A stretch of DNA of 14,265 bases from Actinobacteria bacterium 13_2_20CM_68_14. GTDB taxonomy: Bacteria; Actinomycetota; Thermoleophilia; Gaiellales; Gaiellaceae. The position numbers and the translations under genes are program-made. This document shows, one piece after another, positions 5,659-11,995 of the stretch. The stretch lies in assembly GCA_001914705.1 (NCBI GenBank), contig MNDB01000088.1:1-14265 (forward strand). Direction: 5' to 3'. Below the pieces are notes generated by a model that was given only the letters and a program-made list of their open reading frames with translations, did not search any database and had not been told where the DNA came from. Numbering within the stretch: the first letter of the stretch is position 1; each line of letters starts with the position of its first letter.

Positions 5659-6373
5659 GCAGCTGAAACTAACGCTTGCGTACGACGGCACTGGGTTTCG
5701 GGGCTGGGCGGCGCAGCCGGGCCTGCGGACGGTCGAGGGGGTCGTCCGAGAAGCTCTCGACCGCGTCTTCTCGACCTGGAGCGAGCTTGCGGTGGCCGGC
5801 CGGACCGATACCGGCGTCCATGCGCTGGCGCAGGTTGCGAGCGTCGAAGCCGAGGGCGGGCCGCCGCCCGAGCGCGCTGCGGAGGCGCTGAACGCCGAGC
5901 TTCCCGACGACCTGGCGGTTAGCGGAGTCGAACCGGCCCCTCCCGAGTTCCACGCCCGCCGTTCAGCTAAGGCGCGGAGCTACCGCTACCGCATCTACCG
6001 GCGCCGGACGCCCTCGCCGTTCGAGGCCCATCGGAGCTGGTGGTATCCGCGGCCGCTCGACGAGGACAGGCTTCCCGAGTCGGCGGCTCTCCTGCTCGGC
6101 GAGCACGATTTCCGGGCGTTCACGCCTGCCGAGACGAAGCACCGGGTCTTCACGCGCTCTATCGAGAGCGCGGTCTGGCACCGGCGCGGCGACGCGCTCG
6201 AGTTCGAGTTGACCGCCGACAGCTTCCTGCGGCACATGGTCCGCGCGCTGGTCGGGACGATGCTCGAGCGGTCTCCCGAGGAGCTGGCACGCCTGCTCGA
6301 AGGGCGCGACCGCGCGGAGGCAGGGACGACGGCGCCTCCGTGGGGCCTGTACCTCGTCAGTGTCCGTTACTGA
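5657..6373 (+). CDS. truA: tRNA pseudouridine(38-40) synthase TruA
   Basis: Converts uridines 38-40 of the tRNA anticodon arm to pseudouridine. The protein has 238 residues, slightly below the usual 245-270. It begins MQLKLTLAYDGTGFRGWAAQ and carries the catalytic aspartate D51 in AGRTDTGVHALAQV. Further family segments are ARSYRYRIYRR, HDFRAFTP and DSFLRHMVRALVGTML. The start is GTG at 5657; no earlier start gives the conserved N-terminus, and AGGA nine bases upstream is a possible ribosome binding site inside a hairpin. truA commonly follows rplQ; here a reverse-strand membrane gene separates them. It ends with TGA just before a palindrome at 6376-6398. Confidence 0.96.
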   Translation: MQLKLTLAYDGTGFRGWAAQPGLRTVEGVVREALDRVFSTWSELAVAGRTDTGVHALAQVASVEAEGGPPPERAAEALNAELPDDLAVSGVEPAPPEFHARRSAKARSYRYRIYRRRTPSPFEAHRSWWYPRPLDEDRLPESAALLLGEHDFRAFTPAETKHRVFTRSIESAVWHRRGDALEFELTADSFLRHMVRALVGTMLERSPEELARLLEGRDRAEAGTTAPPWGLYLVSVRY

Positions 6374-6375
6374 CA

Positions 6376-6398
6376 TGTCGGGGGTCTGACCCCGGACA
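6376..6398. repeat. Palindrome between truA and ligA
   Basis: Two 11-base arms (TGTCGGGGGTC and GACCCCGGACA) flank a single central T and match except at one position. The core GGGGTCTGACCCC resembles palindromes that I recall as frequent in intergenic REP-like elements of actinobacteria and other groups. It lies three bases after the truA stop codon. No T-run follows, so it is either a terminator of non-canonical form or a REP-like insertion. Confidence 0.55.
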
Positions 6399-6425
6399 GG
6401 GCGGATTAGGACGCTACGCGCCCTC

Positions 6426-6433
6426 GCTAGCAT
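6426..6433 (+). promoter_or_regulatory. Possible -10 element of a leaderless ligA
   Basis: GCTAGCAT ends eight bases before the ligA ATG (6442), matching the GCTAnnnT pattern seen before infA and both coiled-coil hydrolases. No Shine-Dalgarno sequence lies between it and the ATG. No good -35 hexamer is visible. Confidence 0.4.
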
Positions 6434-6441
6434 CAGCTCGG

Positions 6442-8454
6442 ATGGCAGCATCAGCGGTCAAGGAGGTCCAGGCGCGGGTTGACGAGCTCCGCGCCGAGTT
6501 GAATCACCACCTCTATCGCTACCACGTCCTCGACGACCCCGAGATCTCCGACGCGGCCTACGACCGGCTCTACGACGAGCTGGAGGCGCTCGAGGACGAG
6601 CATCCCGACCTGATCGCGCCCGATTCGCCGACCCAGCGCGTCGGCGCCCCGCTGAGCGACCGCTTCCAGAAGGTCCAGCACCTGACGCCGATGGGCTCGC
6701 TCGAGAAGGTGACCGACGACGAAAACCTCTTCAAGTGGGCCGACGACGTGCGAAGACGGCTCGACTCGGACGAGCCGGTCTCCTACGTGATCGAGCCGAA
6801 GATCGACGGGCTCGCGATCAGCCTGACCTACGAGAACGGGCTGCTCACGCGCGGCGCCACGCGCGGCGACGGGATCCAGGGCGAGGACGTGACCGTCAAC
6901 CTGAAGACGATCAAGGCGATCCCGCTGCGCATTCTGGGCGGCGATGCGCCACCGGTTGCCGAGGTGCGCGGCGAGGTCTACCTACCTCTATCCGGCTTCC
7001 GCGAGCTGAACGAGCGCATCGCCGAGCTCGGCCAGAAGCTCGCGCCGAACCCACGGAACGCGGCGGCCGGGTCACTCCGGCAGAAGGACTCGTCGATCAC
7101 CGCCTCTCGGCCGCTGTCGATCTGGGTCTACGGTCTCGGCGCCCACGAGGGCCTGCAATTGAGCTCCCACTGGGAGGAGCTCGAATGGCTGCGCGAACAC
7201 GGCTTCCGGACGAACCCGTTCGCCGAGCGGCTCGAGTCGATCGAGGAGGTCGCCGAGCGCTGCCGCGACTGGGAGCGGCGGCGCACGGAGCTCGACTACG
7301 AGATCGACGGAATTGTGATCAAGGTCGACTCGCTCGAGCAGCAGGCGATCCTCGGCGCGCTGCACTCGCGGCCGCGCTGGGCGCGCGCGTTCAAATGGGC
7401 GCCGATGACGGCACAGACGAAGCTGCTCAAGATCGCGATCCGGGTGGGGCGCACCGGGGCGCTCAATCCCTGGGCGATGCTCGAGCCGGTTCAGGTCGGG
7501 GGTGTCACCGTCTCGAAGGCGACGCTCCACAACGAAGAGGACATCAACCGCAAGGACATCCGCGAGGGCGACATGGTGATCGTCCAGCGAGCGGGCGACG
7601 TAATCCCGCAGGTGGTCGGTCCGGCCGGGCCCCACGCGAAAGGTACGAGGCCCTTCCGGATGCCTGAAAAGTGCCCGCTTTGCGGGACAAAAGTAGAAAA
7701 GCCCGAGGGCGAGGCGATGCACCGCTGCCCGAACCGCTCCTGCCCCTCGCGCGGCCTCGAGACGCTGATCAACTGGGTGCAGGGCCCGGCCGACATCGAC
7801 GGGGTGGGCGAGCAGCTGATGCGGCGCCTCTGGCAGCTTGAGCTGGTTCGCTCGCTGCCGGACCTGTACCGGCTGACGAAGGAGCAACTCCTCGAGCTCG
7901 AGGGCTTTCAGGAGAAGAGCGCGTCGAACGCAACCGAGGCGATCGAGCGCTCGAAGCGAACGCCGTTTTCACGAGTGCTCCTCGGGCTCAACGTCCCTGA
8001 CGTCGGGTGGGTGACCGCGCAGAATCTCGCTCGCCACTTCGGGTCGATCGAGCGTATCGCCGAGGCCGCTCCTGAGGACATCCAGGAGGTCGAGGGCATC
8101 GGGCCGGAACGCGCCGAGGCGATCGCGGAGTGGTTCTCGGATGAGGAAAACCTCCGTCTCGTCGGCGAGTTGAGGAAGGTCGGCCTGCGACTCGAGGCGG
8201 GTCCCGAGGAGCGGCCGGTCGAGGGACCCCTGACCGGCTCGACCTACGTCATCACCGGGACGCTCGAGAGCTTCAGCCGCGACGAGGCCCGCAAGGCGCT
8301 GGAGGCGAAGGGAGCCAAGGTCGCGGACTCGGTCTCGAAGAAGACCACCGGTGTGATCGCCGGCGAAAGCCCCGGCTCGAAGCTCGCGAAAGCTGAAAAG
8401 GACGGCGTCCCGATTCTGGACGAGGCCGCGCTGAAGAAGCTACTGCGAAGCTAA
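6442..8454 (+). CDS. ligA: NAD-dependent DNA ligase LigA
   Basis: Seals nicks in duplex DNA, with NAD+ as AMP donor, in replication and repair. The full-length protein has 670 residues. The Ia domain has LNHHLYRYHVLDDPEISDAA (about 20-39), which binds NMN. The adenylation motif is EPKIDG with K120 as the AMP-accepting lysine, followed by ATRGDGIQGEDVT and DYEIDGIVIKVD. The OB fold is around VGRTGALNPWAMLEPVQVGG. The zinc finger uses C411, C414, C429 and C434, helix-hairpin-helix repeats follow (LEGFQEKSA, VEGIGPERAEAI), and the BRCT domain spans about 593-670. The ATG at 6442 is the start because upstream in-frame codons lie within truA. The 3' end overlaps the convergent carboxypeptidase gene by 15 bases. 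Confidence 0.98.
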   Translation: MAASAVKEVQARVDELRAELNHHLYRYHVLDDPEISDAAYDRLYDELEALEDEHPDLIAPDSPTQRVGAPLSDRFQKVQHLTPMGSLEKVTDDENLFKWADDVRRRLDSDEPVSYVIEPKIDGLAISLTYENGLLTRGATRGDGIQGEDVTVNLKTIKAIPLRILGGDAPPVAEVRGEVYLPLSGFRELNERIAELGQKLAPNPRNAAAGSLRQKDSSITASRPLSIWVYGLGAHEGLQLSSHWEELEWLREHGFRTNPFAERLESIEEVAERCRDWERRRTELDYEIDGIVIKVDSLEQQAILGALHSRPRWARAFKWAPMTAQTKLLKIAIRVGRTGALNPWAMLEPVQVGGVTVSKATLHNEEDINRKDIREGDMVIVQRAGDVIPQVVGPAGPHAKGTRPFRMPEKCPLCGTKVEKPEGEAMHRCPNRSCPSRGLETLINWVQGPADIDGVGEQLMRRLWQLELVRSLPDLYRLTKEQLLELEGFQEKSASNATEAIERSKRTPFSRVLLGLNVPDVGWVTAQNLARHFGSIERIAEAAPEDIQEVEGIGPERAEAIAEWFSDEENLRLVGELRKVGLRLEAGPEERPVEGPLTGSTYVITGTLESFSRDEARKALEAKGAKVADSVSKKTTGVIAGESPGSKLAKAEKDGVPILDEAALKKLLRS

Positions 8455-9654
8455 GACGGTCGCGAATCTATCCTGCGCGCGCCGCGCCCAGGTGTACGAG
8501 ACCGGCCGGCCGTTCTGCAGCACCGAGAAGACGTAGCGGCCCCGAACGAAGCCCGAGAGCGCCGAGGCGAGCGAGGTCGTGCCGGTCTTGGCGAGCACGG
8601 CACCGAGCGCGGGCGGCCTGCGCAGGCGGTCCTTCAGTGTGCCGGTGCGACCCGACACCGCCAGTGCGGAGACGAACGACGCCTTGATCGTCGGGTCTTG
8701 CCAGGCGGCCTGGAGAATCCCCACGATCGCGCGCGCCGTCAGCCGATCGAGCGACGACAGCCCCGAGCCGTCGACGATCCTGACCCCGGCGAGCGGAATC
8801 CCCGCCTCCACCAGCGTCGTCCTCACCAGGGCCGCGCCGGCTGCCGTGGTGCCGGTCGCGCCGTTCGCGGCGCCGATCTGCTTCAGGAGCAGCTCGGCCG
8901 TGAAGTTGTCGCTCTCGCGGTCCATGAACCGCACGATCTGCGCAAGCGGCGGGGACAGGACCTCGGCGAGCTGCTCAGCATCCGGGCTCGCGACTCCTCG
9001 GGTCGCGCGTCCGGTGACCGAGACTCCCTGCTTCCGCAGCGCGTCTTTGAATAGCGCCGCGGCCGCCGCAGCGGGAGCGCTCGAATGATGGGTGTGAAAC
9101 CAGGTTCGGTCGACGGTCAGCGCCGACAGTGGCTCCGACTGGGTGATGTAGAAGGAGGGTTTCCAGCCGGGCGCCGTTCGGCGCGAGTCGAAGTAGGACT
9201 CGTCGCCGAGCACAGACCCGGTGACCTTGCCGATGCCGGCGGCGCGCACCTGCCGGGCGAGCCGGTTCAGGCCTGCGGAGCTGAGGGTTGGGTCGCCGTG
9301 TCCTTGCAGGGCGAGCGACCCCCGCCAGGTGGTCCCGACCAGCGCGCCTTGCCCGAGCACGTCGGTGGGCATCCGGTAGTCAGGCCCGAGTGTTTCCAGG
9401 GCGGTGTAGGTGATCGGGAGCTTCTCGTTCGACGCGGGGACAAGGGAGAGGCCGGGGTTGCGGCCGAAAACCACGGCTCCCGTGTTCAGGTCGAGGGCCA
9501 TGGCTGCGGAATGGGCCGCGGGCACATGAGGCACCGCCAGCGCTTGGGCGAGGCGTTGTGTGAGCGGCTTCGTGCTCGCCGAGCCGGTCGCCACCGCATT
9601 CGGGAATGCGACGGCGGCGGCGCACACGAGCGCGGCGGCAAGGGCCCGGCGCAT
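8440..9654 (-). CDS. dacB: Secreted D-alanyl-D-alanine carboxypeptidase/endopeptidase, PBP4 type (peptidase S13)
   Basis: A penicillin-binding protein that trims the terminal D-Ala of peptidoglycan stem peptides and may cut cross-links, acting outside the membrane. The 404-residue product begins with a signal peptide (MRRALAAALVCAAAVAF, cleavage probably near residues 22-27). The catalytic motifs are in order: S75-N-E-K78 (PASNEKLPI), S248-D-N250 (RESDNFTAELLLKQIG) and K356-T-G358 (LAKTGTTSLASALSGF). The long stretch between SxxK and SxN is typical of S13 enzymes and contains LALQGHGDPTLSS and VLGDESYFD. An in-frame ATG at 9696 would add 14 residues before the signal peptide and has GAGG three bases upstream, so the start is uncertain. 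The tail overlaps ligA by 15 bases. The symbol follows the family. Confidence 0.93.
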   Translation of the reverse strand: MRRALAAALVCAAAVAFPNAVATGSASTKPLTQRLAQALAVPHVPAAHSAAMALDLNTGAVVFGRNPGLSLVPASNEKLPITYTALETLGPDYRMPTDVLGQGALVGTTWRGSLALQGHGDPTLSSAGLNRLARQVRAAGIGKVTGSVLGDESYFDSRRTAPGWKPSFYITQSEPLSALTVDRTWFHTHHSSAPAAAAAALFKDALRKQGVSVTGRATRGVASPDAEQLAEVLSPPLAQIVRFMDRESDNFTAELLLKQIGAANGATGTTAAGAALVRTTLVEAGIPLAGVRIVDGSGLSSLDRLTARAIVGILQAAWQDPTIKASFVSALAVSGRTGTLKDRLRRPPALGAVLAKTGTTSLASALSGFVRGRYVFSVLQNGRPVSYTWARRAQDRFATVLASQ

Positions 9655-9702
9655 CGATCCATTGTTCGGACCGATGGACGACGGGTCAAGGACCATGGGC
9701 CT

Positions 9703-9733
9703 CAAGCGGGCCCAAGATAGTCCAAGCGGCCCA
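9703..9733 (-). promoter_or_regulatory. Direct repeat around a possible -10 of the carboxypeptidase gene
   Basis: CAAGCGGGCCCA (9703-9714) and CAAGCGGCCCA (9723-9733) are near-identical direct repeats spaced about 20-21 bases apart, or two helical turns. On the minus strand a -10-like TATCTT (9714-9719) lies between them, 20 or more bases upstream of the carboxypeptidase start codons. This is a possible operator; no regulator can be named. Confidence 0.3.
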
Positions 9734-9755
9734 TGAACCGGCACCCAAGGGGCGA

Positions 9756-9761
9756 GATAAT
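9756..9761 (+). promoter_or_regulatory. Possible -10 element of the small coiled-coil gene
   Basis: GATAAT differs from TATAAT at one position and ends seven bases before the ATG at 9769. No Shine-Dalgarno sequence lies between, which fits a leaderless mRNA. The TGn extension and a clear -35 are absent. Confidence 0.4.
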
Positions 9762-9768
9762 CACTTCG

Positions 9769-10101
9769 ATGACCCCTGAAGCGGCCATCGATTTCGGCGC
9801 GCTGTGCCAGGAGCTCGACGCGCTGGCGAAGAGCCCACCGGCCAACGACGAGCAGACGCGCGCGCGCTTCGAGCGCACGCTCACGGACGGCTACGCACAG
9901 GCGCACTCGCTCGAGGCGGAACAGCATCGGATCGAGCGCCGGATCGGCAAGCTTGCCGCCGAGATGAGCGCTCGCGACCGGGAGCTGAAGGCCGACGAGC
10001 TCGCCGAGCTTTCGCTTCGCCTCAGCCGTGCTTCGGTCGACCTGAGCCAGCTCCGCACGCTGCTCGCGACCGCGCGGCGCCGCGTTTCCGCAGCGGCTTA
10101 G
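9769..10101 (+). CDS. Small coiled-coil protein of unknown function
   Basis: I do not recognise this 110-residue protein. It starts MTPEAAIDFGALCQELDALA and is strongly charged and almost certainly all-helical. Heptad-like stretches run from about 45 to 105 (HSLEAEQHRIERRIGKLAAE, DELAELSLRLSRASVDLSQL). There is no signal peptide, membrane segment or cysteine cluster. An in-frame ATG at 9733 would add 12 residues (NRHPRGEIITS), but the GATAAT motif seven bases before ATG 9769 favours the shorter form. It is divergent from the carboxypeptidase gene and its stop overlaps that of the response regulator by four bases. The strand and frame are supported by the clean termination against the neighbour and the absence of any better frame here. 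Confidence 0.7.
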   Translation: MTPEAAIDFGALCQELDALAKSPPANDEQTRARFERTLTDGYAQAHSLEAEQHRIERRIGKLAAEMSARDRELKADELAELSLRLSRASVDLSQLRTLLATARRRVSAAA

Positions 10102-10781
10102 ACGATTCCGCTCCGCACGGCATACACCGCAGCTTGGATGCGGTTCTCGATCTGCAGCTTCATCAGGATGTTCGAGATGTGATTCTTGACCGTCTTCGGG
10201 CTGATGTGCAGGTCAGCGGCGATCTGCGCGTTGTCCTTGCCGTTGGCGATCAGCTTCAGCACCTCGATCTCGCGGTCCGAGAGTTCGGCTCTGATCGCCT
10301 CCGCTGCTTCGGGCGACGCGGTGGCCGCGCGGATCCGTTCCAGCACCTTGCCCGCGATCGTCGGGGAGATCAGCGACTCGCCGACCGCCGCGGCCTGGAT
10401 TCCTCGCATCACGTCCTCGATGGAGGCGTCCTTGAGCAGGTACCCGCACGCACCGGCGAAGATCGCCTCCATCACGTCGCCGTCCTGGTCGGAGATCGTC
10501 AGCACCACGACGCGTGTGAGCGGGGCGTACGCGATGATCTTCTTCGTCGCCTCGACACCGGTCATGCCGGGCATGTTCAGGTCCATGACCACTACATCGG
10601 GCTGGAGCTCGCGGACGTAGCGCAGCGCGTCGTCGCCGGCGGCCGCCTCGCCGACCACGTCGACGCCCTCTTCCTCGAGCAGATTGCGTAGGCCCGTGCG
10701 GAAAAGGTCGTGATCGTCTACCAAAAGCACGCGTGGACTCGCCTGCTCGGGCGTGGTCGTCGTCTCCATCCGTTCGGTCAC
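10098..10781 (-). CDS. Two-component response regulator, NarL/LuxR family
   Basis: A transcription regulator probably controlled by phosphorylation. Of 227 residues, 17-135 form the receiver domain, with acidic pair D22-D23 (LLVDDHDLFRTGL), phospho-acceptor D67 (VVVMDLNMPGMTG), T95 and K117 (GYLLKDAS). Residues 166-225 form a LuxR-type helix-turn-helix (LSDREIEVLKLIANGKDNAQ, then ISPKTVKNHISNILMKL). The start chosen is GTG 10781, with a purine-rich GGGGGA five bases upstream; the ATG at 10769 is possible. No histidine kinase is in the window. The gene lies 46 bases downstream of the 3D-domain hydrolase on the same strand and may be co-transcribed with it. Its target genes are unknown; control of the surrounding wall genes is a guess. 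Confidence 0.95.
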   Translation of the reverse strand: MTERMETTTTPEQASPRVLLVDDHDLFRTGLRNLLEEEGVDVVGEAAAGDDALRYVRELQPDVVVMDLNMPGMTGVEATKKIIAYAPLTRVVVLTISDQDGDVMEAIFAGACGYLLKDASIEDVMRGIQAAAVGESLISPTIAGKVLERIRAATASPEAAEAIRAELSDREIEVLKLIANGKDNAQIAADLHISPKTVKNHISNILMKLQIENRIQAAVYAVRSGIV

Positions 10782-10827
10782 CTCATTCCCCCTTCCCCTC
10801 CAGGGGTAGCCGCGACCGGAAGTCTAA

Positions 10828-11880
10828 TCAGTGCAACGTGATCGTGATCGTCCGGCGGCCCCAATTCGCCGCCTCGGCGGCCGTCGGGAACCAGAGGTCG
10901 ATCACTGCGCCCTGGATCGCCCCGCCCGTATCCGCGGCGACGCCCTCGCCGTAGCCCGGAATCGTAATCCGCGTCCCGAGCGGGATCACGCTTGGGTCGA
11001 CCGCGACCACGCCGTAGCCGACCGGTGCGCCCGTCGCGGTATGGCCTTGCAACGTGTAGGCGGTCGCGGTCACGGTCATCGTCGCCGCGCCTGTAACGGG
11101 AGGAGCGGTTGGTGTGGGCGCTGGAGCAGGTGCGACGGTCTGTGTGCTCGCCACCTGCTGGACTGCGACACGCCGGGCCTGCGCCTCGATTGCCTGCGCC
11201 TGCGCGTCGAGCGAGGCGATCTGCGACTGGTTGAGCTTTTTCTGGCTCGCCAGTTGCCGGAGGTACGAGATCCGTCCGGCCTTGGCCGATGAGAGGACGC
11301 CGAGCGTCGCCGAGACACTCGCCTCGAGCCTGCGCAGCTTCTGAGCGCGGGCTGCCAGGCGCTGCTGCAGGCCGATGTACCGGTCACGGCTCATCCGGGC
11401 CCGCGCGACAATCGCCCGGTCGGTCTCCGCGGCGGCCCTTTCGGTCTCGAGGCCGGTGAGCGCGTCGTCGAGCGTCTTCGCGCCGAGCACGATCGCGAGC
11501 GGATCGGAGTCGCCCTGCTCGTAGACGGACCGCAGGCGCGCGGCCAGGTTGCGCTGGGAAACGGAAAAGATTTGCTTGGCCACCGCGAGCTCGCGCCTCG
11601 TCTCGGCGGCCTGGCGGTCGATCGCGGCGGCCTGCGACCGAAGCGACGCCAGCTGGGCCTGCGTCCGGGTGAGCCGGCTGTCGAACGCGTAGAGCGTCAG
11701 GACCGCCGCTCTCGATCGCGACGCGATTGCGCTGTTCTGCTGCGTCAGCCCCTGGGCCTGCTGCCTGAGCGGCGAACCGGAACCGGCGCTGCTTGCCGGC
11801 AGCGCGATGCCCACCGCGGCGAGTGAGCACAGGACAAAGGCGAGTGGGCGCGCCCGCCGGGTGATCGGGTCCGCCAGCAC
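10828..11880 (-). CDS. Secreted coiled-coil protein with C-terminal 3D domain, predicted peptidoglycan hydrolase
   Basis: A predicted wall-lytic enzyme of 350 residues. A signal peptide with twin arginines and hydrophobic core (RRARPLAFVLCSLAAVGIAL) is followed by a long coiled coil (about 40-225) and a Pro/Ala/Thr linker (QTVAPAPAPTPTAPPV). The C-terminal 3D domain (about 260-350) holds the three aspartates D295 (VAVDPSVIPLGTR), D317 (VAADTGGAIQG) and D328 (AVIDLWF); this double-psi barrel is related to MltA lytic transglycosylases. The coiled-coil segment LAARLRSVYEQGDSDPLAIV is clearly similar to a segment of the divergent P60 protein. The start is taken as GTG 11880, eight bases after TGCTAGGTT; a TTG at 11898 would add six residues but lies within that motif. 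Substrate and bond cut are not shown by the sequence. Confidence 0.9.
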   Translation of the reverse strand: MLADPITRRARPLAFVLCSLAAVGIALPASSAGSGSPLRQQAQGLTQQNSAIASRSRAAVLTLYAFDSRLTRTQAQLASLRSQAAAIDRQAAETRRELAVAKQIFSVSQRNLAARLRSVYEQGDSDPLAIVLGAKTLDDALTGLETERAAAETDRAIVARARMSRDRYIGLQQRLAARAQKLRRLEASVSATLGVLSSAKAGRISYLRQLASQKKLNQSQIASLDAQAQAIEAQARRVAVQQVASTQTVAPAPAPTPTAPPVTGAATMTVTATAYTLQGHTATGAPVGYGVVAVDPSVIPLGTRITIPGYGEGVAADTGGAIQGAVIDLWFPTAAEAANWGRRTITITLH

Positions 11881-11888
11881 GAGGCGGG

Positions 11889-11897
11889 AACCTAGCA
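11889..11897 (-). promoter_or_regulatory. Extended -10 of the 3D-domain gene
   Basis: On the minus strand TGCTAGGTT fits TGnTAnnnT and ends eight bases before the GTG at 11880, suggesting a leaderless transcript. It is nearly identical to the TGCTAGGGT in front of the divergent P60 gene. No convincing -35 hexamer is found. Confidence 0.5.
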
Positions 11898-11922
11898 AAG
11901 CGTTTGTGCCACTGCGTTGGCG

Positions 11923-11955
11923 CCTCGCAATGCGAGGTTTAAGGCTTGGAAACCT
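11923..11955. promoter_or_regulatory. Two overlapping inverted repeats between the divergent hydrolase promoters
   Basis: CCTCGC-AAT-GCGAGG (11923-11937) is a perfect 6-bp palindrome with a 3-base spacer. AGGTTT (11935-11940) and AAACCT (11950-11955) form a second inverted repeat that shares its first three bases. Both lie between the -10 elements of the 3D and P60 genes, a natural place for a shared operator. Which regulator would bind is not shown. Confidence 0.4.
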
Positions 11956-11957
11956 GG

Positions 11958-11986
11958 TTGCGGGCGTCCGGACGGGTTGCTAGGGT
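11958..11986 (+). promoter_or_regulatory. Promoter of the NlpC/P60 gene
   Basis: A -35-like TTGCGG (11958-11963) and a -10 TAGGGT (11981-11986) are exactly 17 bases apart, and the -10 carries the TGn extension. The GTG start lies nine bases after the -10, so the transcript is probably leaderless or nearly so. It is the best-formed promoter in the window. Confidence 0.6.
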
Positions 11987-11995
11987 GCCGAGCTT

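Noticed and set aside
5578..5691. N-terminal extension of the VIT-like membrane gene
   Set aside because: The extra 38 residues are unlike the family, overlap the truA start and pass through its hairpins; ATG 5577 gives the conserved N-terminal region.
6040..6441. N-terminal extension of LigA within truA
   Set aside because: The sequence is Arg/Gly-rich, out of frame with truA, and the known LigA Ia domain begins right after ATG 6442.
9655..9927. N-terminal extension of the carboxypeptidase
   Set aside because: It would place more than 90 residues before a clear signal peptide and cover the small divergent gene. Only the 14-residue extension to ATG 9696 remains possible.
11881..11995. Cyclic di-AMP (ydaO-type) riboswitch upstream of the wall hydrolases
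   Set aside because: Such riboswitches are common before NlpC/P60 genes in actinobacteria, but here the predicted promoter lies only nine bases before the start codon, leaving no room for one.
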